Assembly (NCBI GenBank): GCA_030248065.1 | Contig: JASAMV010005516.1 | Coordinates: 26,001 to 90,000, forward strand | Direction: 5' to 3' | Length of the DNA stretch: 64,000 bases | Source of the DNA: Rhynchonema sp. JSB1_4 | Lineage: Eukaryota > Nematoda > Chromadorea > Monhysterida > Xyalidae | In this document: positions 46,241-57,544 of the stretch, in pieces | Numbering within the stretch: position 1 is the first letter of the stretch | How the letters are laid out: every line of letters begins with the position of its first letter | The notes under the pieces: generated by a model | Told to the model about the DNA's origin: nothing | Seen by the model: the letters and a program-made list of their open reading frames with translations, nothing else | Databases searched by the model: none | Translations under genes and position numbers: made by a program

Positions 46241-46647
46241 CAGTGTAGTTCCTGAGGGGGGGGGAGGGGGGGACCCCCCCTCGGGTACGTCTGTTCCCCC
46301 TCCGAGGTACGCCTGCCCCACTGTTCCCCCTCCGGGTACGTCTGCTCCCCCAATTTTTTCCTAAAATGGGCAAATTTAGGCCTAAAATAGGCATTTTTAG
46401 GCCAAAAATAGGTAAACTTTAGGTGAAACCTCCAAAAAAACGCCAAAATGCCCTTTTTATAGGGGATTTTTCGCAAAAGAAGGCAAAAATAGTCCAATTT
46501 TTCGACCTCAAAAAATGACTTTTTTCCGTCCCCCCCCCAAATTGGGACTTCCCCCCCCCCCTTCCCCCCCCAGGTAGGTACGTCTGTTCCCCCTCCGAAA
46601 ATAGTGGAGGGTACGTCTGTTCCCCCTCCGGACCAGGAACTACACTG
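46241..46647. mobile_element. hAT-like five-slot element, word GGGGGAACAGACG
   Basis: 407 bp, reversed orientation. Exact 8-bp duplication TACCGGGG (46233-46240, 46648-46655). The word appears as its complement, CGTCTGTTCCCCC, in three slots left and two right; the middle left slot carries an internal duplication (GCCTGCCCCACTGTTCCCCC). It is inserted in another repeat whose own word is GGGGATACCTACTGTACC. Confidence 0.9.
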
Positions 46648-46863
46648 TACCGGGGTGAAAATCGGGGGATACCTACTATACCGGGGTGAAAATCGGGGGG
46701 GATACCTAATGTACCAGGCGAGGGGGGATACCTACTGTACTGGGGGGGCTACCCCCCAAACCCCCCCCCCCCCCGCCCCCACACGGATGGGGGTCAATTA
46801 ATGGGGGTTCTATTTTTGATTTCGATGAGCCATTTGGGTGGGGTTCAATTAATGGGGGTTCTA

Positions 46864-47252
46864 CCGTAAAAACGGGGGCTCTATTAATTCACTGACCCCA
46901 TTTTGGGGGGCTCTATTCCGGCTCCGGGGGCCTCTATTAACTCATTGACCCGAACCTGAAAAATTGTTCCCAGAAATACCCCCCAAAAACCCCTAAAAAG
47001 GGGTTTGAAAGGATGTTTTTTCGCTTGTAATCGCATTTATTCGCGTCTGTTCGTCAATAAGAGGCGTATTATGTGTTCTGAACGAACAACAAACGTGCAT
47101 AAATGTACCTGTGCACCACTATCAAGCCTTAATACACTACTGTATAGGGGATGTTACTTATAGGGGGGGCTCTATTAATTCACTGACCCCTATTTGGGGG
47201 GCTGTATTACGGGGGGCTCTATTCCGGGGGGGCTGTATTTAGGTTTTTACGG
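46864..47252. mobile_element. Mariner-like miniature element (CCGTAAAAACC termini), TA duplication
   Basis: Ends CCGTAAAAAC and GGTTTTTACGG flanked by TA on both sides. Interior has GGGGGGCTCTATT units and a non-repetitive core (AATAAGAGGCGTATTATGTG) shared in inverse orientation with 50233-50652 and 55622-56061. Confidence 0.75.
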
Positions 47253-47349
47253 TAGTCAATCTTCACCTTCACATTCACTCACAGTCACACATATGGGTGG
47301 GCACAATACCCACTACCCAATACCAATACCACCCAATACCAATACCAAT

Positions 47350-48212
47350 CAGTGTAGTTCCTGGGGGGAGGGGGGGTCCCCCCCTCGGGTACGTCTGTTC
47401 CCCCTCCATGGTACGCCTGCCCCACTGTTCCCCCTCCGGGTACGTCTGCTCCCCCAATTTTTACCTAAAATAGGTAAATTTTGGCCTAAAATAGGCATTT
47501 TTAGGCATAAAATGAGTGATTTTTAGGTCAATGTCGTCAAAAATCGCCAAAATACCCTTTTTATTGAGATTTTTTTTGTAAAGGGGGCAGTGTAGTACTT
47601 GGTCAGGGTGTTGACGATAGATAGATTTGGACCCGAAATGTGTTGACGATAGATAGATGACCCAAGTCCGAAATCTGGGGGGGGTCGACCCAAACTTGTT
47701 GACGATAGATAGATGGTGGGGGGGGGTCGCCAAAAATCAAGGTATAGCATGGTGTACTAAGTAGGTAATAATGTGTAAATATTAATGAAAATGTACTTAG
47801 ATGTACTGCGATTTTTTGCCTATTTGGGACAAAAAATACCGATTTTGAGCCATTTTGAGGCAAAAATGCCCATTTTGGGGTCGAAATGTGTTGACGATAG
47901 ATAGATTGTTCCCAGAATTTGTTGACGATAGATAGATTTGTCCATAAGTGTTGACGATAGATAGATGAAATCAAAAAGTGTTGACGATAGATAGATGAAT
48001 TTGGGGGGGACCCCCCCACCCCCCCCAAGTACTACCCTGAAAGGGGGCAAAAATGAGCCAAATTTTCGACCTCAAAAAATGATTTTTCTCCAAATTTGGG
48101 TCCTCCCCCCCTCCGGGTCCCTCCCCCCCTTCCCCCCAGGTGGGTACGTCTGTTCCCCCTCCGAAAAAAGGGGGGTACCGCCTGTTCCCCCTCCGGACCA
48201 GGAACTACACTG
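47350..48212. mobile_element. hAT-like five-slot element, word GGGGGAACAGACG, split by a nested element
   Basis: Exact 8-bp duplication ATACCAAT (47342-47349, 48213-48220). Same slots and word as 46241-46647. Enlarged to 863 bp by the insertion 47588-48039; the target was a GGTATTGG/CCAATACC array. Confidence 0.9.
47588..48039. mobile_element. hAT-like element with seven GTTGACGATAGATAGAT words, nested
   Basis: 452 bp inside 47350-48212. Termini CAGTGTAGTACTTGG and CCAAGTACTACCCTG; exact 8-bp duplication AAAGGGGG (47580-47587, 48040-48047). The 17-bp word GTTGACGATAGATAGAT is present without change seven times, all in one orientation: three in the left 130 bp and four in the right 160 bp. 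Confidence 0.9.
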
Positions 48213-48820
48213 ATACCAATACCAGTGTTTGGTATTGGTATTGGGTCTAATTCTGGTATTGGGCATTGGGTATTGGTATTGAAGCTGGCCTGGTATTGGT
48301 ATTGGGTATTGGTATTGGGTTTGCCCAGGTATTGGGTCAAAACCAATACCCAATACTAATCCAGAAAAACCCAACACCAAACCAATACCAAACCCAATAC
48401 CGTAAAAACCTAAATAGAGCCCCCCCCGGAATAGAGCCCCCTCGGAATATCGATCGAAAATAACACCGGATTTGGAACGCTCTCGCTGAGAAACGAAAAT
48501 AATTTTTTGAAAATGGTGTCAGTGAATTAATAGAGCCCCCCTTGTATTTAGGTTTTTACGGTACGACTCACAAAACCCAGCCAATACCAACCCAATACCA
48601 GACCAAAAACCCAATACCAAACCAATACTAAGACCAATACCCAATGCCCAATACCAATACCAACCCAATACTCAATACCAACCCAATACCAATACCAAAC
48701 CAAACCCAATAATACCAGGCACTTCAGTAGTATTGATCTGGTATTGGGCATTTGGTATTGTATTGGTATTGGGTCTCACCCGGTATTGGTATTGGGTCAC
48801 CAATATGGTATTGGGTATTG
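48213..48820. repeat. CCAATACC/GGTATTGG word arrays with embedded mariner-like element
   Basis: Dense irregular repeats of CCAATACC and complement GGTATTGG in both orientations, not a simple tandem array. The element 48400-48561 interrupts it. Arrays of the same word recur at 56320-56470, 58980-59105 and 59310-59380. Confidence 0.65.
48400..48561. mobile_element. Mariner-like miniature element, short form
   Basis: 162 bp, CCGTAAAAACCTAAATAGAG at one end and the matching complement at the other, TA on each side. Confidence 0.75.
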
Positions 48821-50181
48821 CAGTGTAGTACTTGGTCAGGGTGTTGACGATAGATAGATTGGGACCCGAAATGTGTTGACGATAGATAGATGACCCAAGT
48901 CCGAAATCTGGGGGGGGGGTCGACCCAAACTTGTTGACGATAGATAGATGGTGGGGGGGGGGGGGTCGCCAAAAATCAAGGCATAGTATAGTGTACTAAG
49001 CAGATAATAATGTGTAAATATTAATGAAAATGTACTTAGATGTACTAAATCCGCGCGTACCGCGCGATTTTTTGCCTATTTGGGACAGTAAATACCGATT
49101 TTGAGCCATTTTAAGGCAAAAATACCCATTTTGTGGTCGAAATGTGTTGACGATAGATAGATTGTTCCCAGAATTTGTTGACGATAGATAGATTTGCCCA
49201 TAAGTGTTGACGATAGATAGATGAAATTCAAATTTCAAATTTTATTAGCAAGCTCACGCGAAGACCTACAACGAGATCCGGAAAATACCTGAAAAATAAA
49301 CATATGAATGAGTGTACGTAACATAATGATAATCATGAATGAACAAACGACAAAACGTACCAGAGAAATTCTAAACCAACCAAAAACACAGCAACGACAG
49401 ACGAAAAATCAGTGATCAATGGCGGACACGAGATGAAAACAGGCGATAACGAAATTGACGATTACCTGAAAGCAGCAACTCAGTGACTGAGGAGATCAGT
49501 CAACGACGGCTGAGAATTTTGTTGAAATATGGCGAGAAACTACGTCTCGACCACGTGAGTTTAGTTTAGATTTAAAGGCCGCAATTGAGGCAGCGGAGAC
49601 GACGTCCTCTGGGAACCTGTTCCAGAGGTCCACAACGCGATAAGCCCAATACCCGGACAAGTCCGGACCCGCGCCATGAACTCGACACAAACTGTGGGAG
49701 TGCCCTCGGGTTGGGCGGCCGGTGTCACGCGATGGAAAGAATGATTCCTTGGTTACCCCAGGTATGAGACCACGAACGACTTTGTACACGAGCACAAGAT
49801 CGTTCACGGTCCGGCGATAAATTAGGGGGTCCAAATTTAGTGCATGCAAACGCTGTTGGTAAGACAGTGTCTGTATGCCTGGTAAATAATAAGTGAACCT
49901 ACGTTGAATTTTTTCAACGTTTTTAGCCAAAGTGACATTTTGAGGGGACCAAATGGACATGGAAAATTCCAGTAATGGACGAACATAGGCCAAGTAGAGT
50001 TTGCGGAGGAAGTCGCGATTACGACTGTGGAAGTTACGGCGGATGGTCTTTTCCATTCTACTAGCGTCGGCCATAATTTTACCAATGTGTGACTCAAATC
50101 AAATCAAAAAGTGTTGACGATAGATAGATGAATTTGGGGGGACCCCCCCCCCCCCCCCCCCCCCCCCCAAGTACTACCCTG
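48821..50181. mobile_element. hAT-like element with GTTGACGATAGATAGAT words, split by a LINE fragment
   Basis: Second copy of the 47588-48039 type. Exact 8-bp duplication GGGTATTG (48813-48820, 50182-50189). Seven words again; the last lies beyond a roughly 870-bp LINE insertion. Without the insertion it aligns along its length with the first copy, including TCGACCCAAACTTG. Confidence 0.88.
49228..50100 (-). mobile_element. 5'-truncated non-LTR retrotransposon (LINE), RT C-terminal part
   Basis: A 192-codon frame (49496-50074, complement) reads KLYLAYVRPLLEFSMSIWSP ... KNVEKIQRRFTYYLPGIQ ... RLHALNLDPLIYRRTVNDLV, the thumb/C-terminal region following the catalytic RT domain in CR1/jockey-like LINEs, and goes on to WNRFPEDVVSA. 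The catalytic YADD region is absent. The 3' end lies at the low-coordinate side with TTTGAAATTTGAATTT repeats. Dead copy inserted inside 48821-50181. Confidence 0.8.
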
Positions 50182-50232
50182 GGGTATTGGGTAGTACAAG
50201 GCCGGTATTGGTATTGGGTGTCAAAAGTGGTA

Positions 50233-50652
50233 CCGTAAAAACCTAAATCCCGCCCCCCCCGTAATAGAGCCCCCCCCCCATAATCCAGCCCGCCCCAAAA
50301 AGGGGTCAGTGAATTAATAGAGCCCCCCCCTAAGTAACATCCCCTATACAGTAGTGTATTAACGCTTGATAGTGGTGCACAGGTACATTTATGCACGTTT
50401 GTTGTTCGTTCAGAGCACATAATACGTCTCTTATTGACGACTAGGCGCGAATAAATGCGACTACAAGCGAAAAAACATCCTCTCAAACCCCTTTTTAGGG
50501 GTTTTCGGGGGTATTTCTGGGAACAAATTTTTCAGGTTCGGGTCAGTGAATTAATAGAGGCCCCCCCGGAATAGAGCCCCCCCCGTAATAGAGCCCCCCC
50601 AAAATGGGGTCAGTGAGTTAATAGAGCCCCCCTTCTATTTAGGTTTTTACGG
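50233..50652. mobile_element. Mariner-like miniature element, long form, copy A
   Basis: 420 bp, CCGTAAAAACC ends with TA on both sides. Units such as AATAGAGCCCCCC at both ends and a 150-bp unique core (TAACATCCCCTATACAGTAG ...), nearly identical to 55622-56061. Confidence 0.8.
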
Positions 50653-51947
50653 TATTTGTGCTCAGGCCTAGTCACACACCACAATCACAGTTTTTTCTAT
50701 TTTTTCGGGCCGGGAGGTCGTTCGAGTCCGAGCCCGGCCCGATCTGTCTGCATGGCAGGAAACCCTAAGACTTTTGGTGGAGGAAATGTCCCACTACTCC
50801 AAAATCAAATCTTGATTTTTTTGGTAGAATGCACGGATTGGCTCAGGGTTTAAGCCTAACCCTAATAAAGAGACTTAGCCTGACATAAAGTAAAGTTAAA
50901 TTTCAGGCTGCCTTAGGATTTCAAGGTTCCCCCACCAAAAACCGAAGGGTTTCCCATGCCTCGGATTATGCGCGGTTCCAGTGAGTTTTTTCTGAAATGG
51001 TGGTCAAGCTTGGGGTTATGGTAGCCAATGTAACCATGAGCACAAGGAAAAATTGAAAAATTCCGATGCAGGGTGGCGTGAACATAAAAACGCGGGGAAA
51101 ACGCCGAAAAATGATCTTAACTATGGAAGGGAACCTGTTTTTATGCTGCACTGAAACCGAAAATAATTGCCCTGGGATAAGTGTCATACCTTGTTATTGA
51201 TCTGAGCTCGTAATTGGGTCTGGGTGATCACCCACAACTGCACAGTACGTTCGAACAAAAAGAGGTGTGTATACGAAGCCCTAAACTAATCTCAGAGTTG
51301 CACAATCGCAGGAGACAAGAAGAGCATCACGCGAGGTGTCCTTTGGCACCCCACAACTAATGTCAAAGTCAAGCGTCTGGGGCAAACAGCAGCAGGCCTA
51401 TCTTACAGGCCGCGGTTTCAGATCAAATTGAGCGCTTGCGCACATCCAGTCAAATGTATCACTTCATCTCTCCTATAGAGTACCAATCGCGTTTGCTGCA
51501 GTGGTTAATAAAAAATTTTATTCCAACCCCATTTTTTTAAAAACAATTTTTTTCAATTTTTTATTCCAGCCAAAATCTGCCCAACACGATAAAAATGAGC
51601 AAAAATAAAAAACTTTGCAGTGTACCTCGGCATGTGTAACACAGGGGGAGCACAGCAAGGTCGATAACTAAGAGTAAGCCCATATCTCCCACAAACACGA
51701 CAAGTCCGTCGGTGGCTTGGGAAATGGTGCAATGATAGAGTCACAGTTCGGAAGCGTATTATTGAATATGTATTAATTAAGTGCAGCATACCCAACGCAT
51801 ACCAAAAAGCACAAGTGGTAACATCTCCTATCCAACATCATTTTACTTGAACCAGTCGAGGGCAGCAATATTCTTATCTGATCACGTGAGGAAAAACATA
51901 AATCTCAGTTATCGGTCAAATGAACTCCGTACATAGTTTGTTCTCTG

Positions 51948-52390
51948 CAGTGCTCGAACGGGATCCCGATCCCGATCTGGAGACTTTCAATCCCGATAAA
52001 ATCCCGAAAGCCCGATCCCGATTAATTCTCCGGATCGCGATCCGGGATTCTCCTCGGGATTTTTATCGGGATTACAGAGCTGAAGGTGAGAGTCGTATTG
52101 ATATCGCTTTTGTATGATATATGTACATAAAACTGAGTACGACAACAAAAATGTGAAAGAAAAATGGGCAATTTTGCATCCTTTTGCACATTTTGGCGTC
52201 GTTTTTGCTGAGGATGTTTTATAGCCCGACTGCGAGGTCCATAATGAAAAATAATCTGCAAGGTGACTACTATGGTGCCAACTACTGTAATCCCGATCCC
52301 GATCCCAATTATCAATTTGGATTTCGGTCGGGAAAATTTAAATTCCGTTAAGAAATCCCGATCCCGATAAACAATTCCGTTTGAGCACTG
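51948..52390. mobile_element. hAT-like element with GATCCCGATCCC words
   Basis: Termini CAGTGCTCGAACGG and CCGTTTGAGCACTG. Words ATCCCGATCCCGAT and GGGATTTTTATCGGGATT at both ends. Flanks GTTCTCTG and CTTCGCTG agree at six of eight positions, so the duplication is aged or uncertain. Confidence 0.7.
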
Positions 52391-52504
52391 CTTCGCTGCG
52401 GTACATGATCTGGAACCTTTTTCATGTAGTATGGTATTGGCATGTAGTATCTCACTTCCTAATCTTGATGAATAAATGAGCTCATATGAGCAGAAATCGT
52501 GCCG

Positions 52505-52925
52505 GGAAGACTCATTATAAACAAAACGGATTGAACGGATTAACCGGATTAACCGGATTTTTGCGTGCTGGGGGGAAGACTCATTATTTCTTTGAAAATA
52601 AAACGGATTAAACGGAATCCAGCTGGAACCTGGTCCTGAACTAATGTGTGGGCTCAGGCTTGAGCTCAGGCTTTGGGCTTAGGCTTACGCTCACGTTTAG
52701 GCATATATGTTGGCTTCAGTCTTGGCTTAGGCTTAAAGTTAGGCTGAATACACGCCGGGCACATACAACATGCATAATGAGTCTTCCTGGGAAACGGTCC
52801 TGGGGGGAAAACTCATTACGGGGATTCCGTTTAATCCGTTTATTTTCAAAGAAATAATGAGTCTTCCCGCCAGAGCCTCTGCAGCAGGATAAACTGATTG
52901 CAATCGTAATGAGTCTTCCATCAAC
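52505..52925. repeat. Repeat cluster with AGACTCATTA ends and AACGGATTAA words
   Basis: GGAAGACTCATTA occurs at about 52506 and 52574 and its complement TAATGAGTCTTCC at about 52776, 52855 and 52908, with AACGGATTAAACGG and complements between. A central block carries GGCTTAGGCTTA words. At least two overlapping or nested inverted elements; boundaries not resolved. Confidence 0.5.
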
Positions 52926-53400
52926 CGCACATCTGTTTTTTAAGTCATCTCATACTCCTGAATCTCAAACCTGGACAGCAGATCAAAAATAGGCCGTGAA
53001 GATCAAATCCACAACACAACTTAAAATTGAAACGAAATTCATTCACGAAATCGAAAACTTTGGCAGATGAGCATTTGAATCAGCACCAGGTCGTCACAAC
53101 TGTGTTTCATAATGTTTCATCCTAGGAGTGCAGCATCGGAATGTAATGAGACTCTTTTGCCACCTGTTGTTGATCATCACCAATGTAGTTCGAACTTGGT
53201 TTGGGGCTGTTCGCGGAGTCGCCCTTAGCTGCTGTACCCCCTGAAAGAATACGATTAAAAACAGCCACAGAGGCAAGTGACAAAACGTTCTGAATCTGTC
53301 AAAACTGCGAGTGAACCAACCTGTTTGGGACTCTGATTCACGACGGCCTGGTGCACTCACGGTACCGGCAACTGGAAAGTAATTGGGCAATAATTAACGC

Positions 53401-53510
53401 CAAAGTCGTCGGGTGTGAATGTCGGTGTACGCTCGGTCGAAAGCTCGATCGGTGTAAAGTTAGTGTGATCGTGAAACAGCGTTTCGAATATTCCACCCGT
53501 TGAGTTATTT
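53401..53510. repeat. Decayed fragment of the GTGTAAAGGTCGG element
   Basis: Contains CGGTGTACGCTCGGTCGAAA, GTGAAACA and TTTCGAATATTCCACCC, matching parts of 1536-1769; both termini eroded. Confidence 0.5.
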
Positions 53511-55333
53511 CAGATCTTCATACTAACCCAGATCAGACGGTTCCACTTCATTCAATCCTCCAGCCCTTTGACTCTTTTTGAAACCGAATCGTGACTTGCG
53601 GTTGCGGCTGTGGGAATGGGAACGGCTCTTCGACTGTAAAGAACGAGAAGAGCATTCTTTTGCACGTTGTGCCGGGTGAGCATCACGGAGAATGCATGCC
53701 AGGTGCCCAAGTGACCGCATCCAACCAAGCCTATGGGATTATGCCCGCGCAAAATATCACAGTTTTTTTTCTCAAAAAATGTTTCCATCCATTTTCAACG
53801 CAAACACTAACTTGTGTATTTTTTGTGTGCTTGTAGTCTACGTCCCTATCTGATGCATTCCATTGAGGATGACCTAGTGGTGCACCTGGAGTCTGTGAAA
53901 GCAGGTCGAAACGAGCCATCAAAATGTGCTGCACAGTTCACATTGATCCAATGCCTACCGGGTTATCAATACTGCACACATACTGTATTGTATTGATTGA
54001 CAACTGAGCGAAACATCATTTAAAATCACATCACCAACTTCCGATTTCACGTCGTCCTTTTGTGCCATTTGCCTAATCCTTTCGGTGCGTTTGCGATCCG
54101 CGCGTGCGTTTTTCCAGAAAATCCACAGCATTGGCGCGCAGATGATCGTCACGATCTGAAACATCACCTGTTACATTAACTGTGAAGCCTGTTAGACCTG
54201 ACATGTATTGGTTGCACAATGACTTTATAAGAATTGGTCAATTTTTTTTCCTGAATCGTAAAGAGGGAAAGTGACGGGGTGGTGACGTTGCGTTGCGTGA
54301 TCGCACCCAAAGCATGTAGTAAAGAGAATGTTTCAGACCTGCGGCAACGTGGTTGATCTGCTGGATTATTTTCAGTTGAAAATGTTTTGTGAGAATCACA
54401 AATAGCACAGTAGTTAAGAGTGACTGAACGTGAAAATCAGGATAGATTTGATGAATTCTTATATGGTCATTGTGCGACCAATATATGTAGGTTTGCCGTT
54501 TGCGCCTTGATTTATTTCAGTCCCAAGCAAAGGCCTGAGCGGGGTTGACTCAGTGGTGCCAACCTCAATGGTGAACACCACAGCCCAGACGACGATGTTC
54601 AGACTGCCTGTGCACGAAACAGTGCCACTTGCTGCCATGGACACTGAAGATGGAAAAACATTTGTCTTTGATCGCTGGCGGGAGACTAAAACTGGAATTA
54701 TAGTTACCAACTTTCAATAATCACCAACAGCAACATCAAAATTGGTGACAGAAAACGCATCGTTGCGGTCGTGGTGATTGGGAAAGGGATAAGAGGATTT
54801 TTGAGGATCAAAAGTCTCAGTTGATGGTTTATGCAAAATGTCCTGTTCAATAGAAAAGCAAACGGCGTGAATTTTTACAGAGCTTCTGTTGTGTATGCTG
54901 CACGTATGTGTAAAAAAGTCTGAAATCACGTCTGAAGTCTGAAGATCTTTAGTCGTCTCAGGTCCTTTGAATTCCCACGGTGGTGACGGTGAGGACTCAC
55001 TCCTCAGTGAGGAGTGTTTGGTGTTGGTGAGCTTGCATATACTGTATACATACATGATGTGCCCGTACTTGCCTTTGGTTCACTAACTCCTCCGCTTTGG
55101 TAAAAAAATCAATGAAAAAGAATCGACATGTTCAATCAGAGGTCGCACGGCCCGAGCCCCCAAATCTCCGGCCCGGCCCGGCCCGACCCGTACCCCCAAA
55201 TCTCCGGCCCGGCCCGAACCCCCAAATCTCCGGCCCGGCCCGGCCCGAATTTTTGGCTCAGATTTAAACCCAATTTTTGTCATAATTTTTGCGATTTTTT
55301 GAACCTATTTTTTTGGTTGAAAACAACGGTGTT

Positions 55334-56130
55334 GCAGGGGGGTGGGGGCTGGGGTGGGGGGTCCCCCTTGGTACAGTGGGTAGGTAGGTTGACGCTCCAT
55401 CTTGGTACATAACAGTAGGTAGGTCGCCGCCCGGCGGCTGGTACAGTAAGTTGCGATCTTTGGCTCAAAATGGCATAAAATCGGCATTTTTCACTCCAAA
55501 TAGGCAAAAAATCGCGCGCTACGCCCGAAATGAGCGTTTTAGAGCGCATTTTCATCAATATTTAGACCTAAAAATTTTTATCCGCCCCCACCCCCTAGCT
55601 CGGCCGGTACAGTAGGAGGTACCGTAAAAACCTAAATACAGCCCCCCCCGGAATAGAGCCCCCCCCCCGCAATACAGCCCCCCAAAAAGGGGTCAGTGAA
55701 TTAATAGAGCCCCCCCCCCCCCGGAATGAGCCCCCCCAAAGTAACATCCCCTATACATTAGTGTATTGAGGCTTGATAGTAGTGCACAGGTACATTTATG
55801 CACGTTTGTTGTTCATTCAGAGCACATAATATGCCTCTAATTGACGAATAGACACGAATAAATGCGATTACAAGCGAAAAAACATGCTTTTAAACCCATT
55901 TTTAGGGGTTTTTGGGGGGTATTTCTGGGAACAATTTTTCAGGTTCGGGTCAGTGAATTAATAGAGGCCCCCCGGAATAGAGCCCCCCCCCCGTAATAGA
56001 GCTCCCCCAAAACGGGGTCAGTGAATTAATAGAGCCCCCCCTTCTATTTAGGTTTTTACGGTAGGTTGTCTTTGCCACCCCACATTTTTGGTGGTACAGT
56101 AGGTTGCCGCCCCGCCTGGGTAGCTACACC
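55334..56130. mobile_element. Word-repeat element (GGTACAGTAGG) interrupted by mariner-like insertion
   Basis: GGTACAGTGGGTAGGTAGGTTG, with variants GGTACATAACAGTAGGTAGG, GGTACAGTAAGTTGC, GGTACAGTAGG and GGTACAGTAGGTTGCCGCCC, occurs at about 55369, 55405, 55440, 55607 and 56092, around a short core. A related terminal piece (CCGCCTGGGTAGC) recurs at 2290-2330 and 58757. Split by 55622-56061. Confidence 0.55.
55622..56061. mobile_element. Mariner-like miniature element, long form, copy B
   Basis: 440 bp; CCGTAAAAACC ends, TA on both sides; near-identical core to 50233-50652. Confidence 0.8.
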
Positions 56131-56198
56131 AGTGGACAATACTGATCTTGTGTAAAGGTCTTTGCGAAAGCGTGCAGATAAAATTTGAATTTGAATCA

Positions 56199-56560
56199 CT
56201 TACTTGCCGGATCCGTCAGAAATTTTAGTATTTTTGACAAAAAAATCCCAACTTTTTCAGTAAAATAAGTCACTTAGAAGCTTCGGGCCGGGGTGCCCGG
56301 CCTCTTTTGCGACCTCTGCACAATACCCAATCCCCATACCCAATACCACCCAATACCCAATACCTGGTATTGGGTGTGGTATTGGGTACCCAACCCAATA
56401 CTGACCCAATACCTGGTATTGGGTATTGGGTGGCGCGCTTGGTATTGGGTAGGTATTGGGTGGGTGCGATTCCATTTAGGCAATGGCAATACCAAAATGA
56501 CCCATAATTTGTCTAATTATTTCTATTTTTTCCTCAAATTGATGGTTTATGATCAGAAAT
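56199..56560. repeat. Dispersed duplicate A
   Basis: From TTGCCGGATCCGTCAG through the GGCCCG end (GCGACCTCTG) and a CCAATACC array to GGTTTATGATCAGAAAT. Nearly the same as 58862-59195, differing by array length. Confidence 0.65.
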
Positions 56561-56922
56561 TTTTTTTTAACCCGACTTTTTCTGATGATATTTTGAAGCA
56601 TAGTTTTTTAGACACTTTTTAGGTGCAATTTGCACCTAAAAAATCAGAATTGCACCTAAAAATTCAGGGTTAGGTGCAAGGTTGCACCTAAAATTTTGGG
56701 CCCTTATTTGCTTAATTTAGCATTTATACAGCATCTTTTAAGGTTGGAAAGCTTAGAAACAAAAAAATGCGCTGCGCGGCTTTTCATTCCTTCCAATAAA
56801 TTCCATCGAAGCATTTGGTCGACATCGACAAAAAATATTGATCTGATTGATTGATTTCGTACACAGTTAGTACCTGGTGTGCTGGTGATAAGATTCAAAA
56901 CAAATACATGCTGTACTAGGAT

Positions 56923-57317
56923 CAGTGTAGTTCCTGGTCCGGCGAGGCGGTTAGTGAACCTACCCACTTTGTCGGTGCGGCGGTTAGTGTACCTCCCTGC
57001 TCCCTGTGGGGGGAAGGAGGGGGGAAGACCAAAATTCAGGAAAAAGTCCTTCTTTGAGATAAAAATTTGACCTATTTTTGCCCTTTTTTGGAAAAAATTC
57101 TCCATAAATAGGGTATTTTGGCGACTTTTGACAACATTGACCTGAAAATTACCCATTTTAGGCCTAAAATGCCCATCTTGGGCTAAAAATGCCTATTTTA
57201 GGCAAAAATTGCGGCGGTTAGTGTACCTGGTGCGGCGGTTTAGTGTACTAGTGTACCTTGGTCGCGGCGGTTAGTGTACCTTAGGAGGGGACCCCCCTCC
57301 CCCCAGGAACTACACTG
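56923..57317. mobile_element. hAT-like five-slot element, word GGCGGTTAGTG
   Basis: 395 bp; CAGTGTAGTTCCTGG termini. Flanks ACTAGGAT and ACTAGAAC (six of eight). Words in two slots left (about 56945, 56977) and three right (about 57211, 57230, 57266), the middle right slot with an internal duplication, as in the other members. Confidence 0.85.
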
Positions 57318-57544
57318 ACTAGAACTAGAGCAGAGCATGACAACAGTATTAGATACCCACACAGTGAATGAACAGCGAAAGTAATTGATTCGTGCGTGAC
57401 CCCAAATGTGGATATGGTGACATGAAAATTTTACTGTTTCATTTTCTTCTCAATCGGTTCTCAATAATGAAACTAGTACAAAATGTGCTACACAATGTTG
57501 AACTTTCCCTGAAAAGTTTGCTTTTGCTAAAGGAAAAGGCATTC

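Noticed and set aside
47610..48000. GATAGATAGAT repeats as a possible CRISPR array or satellite
   Set aside because: Exact repeats with unique spacers recall a CRISPR array, but spacer lengths are irregular, the genome is an animal's, and the array is enclosed by transposon ends with an 8-bp duplication.
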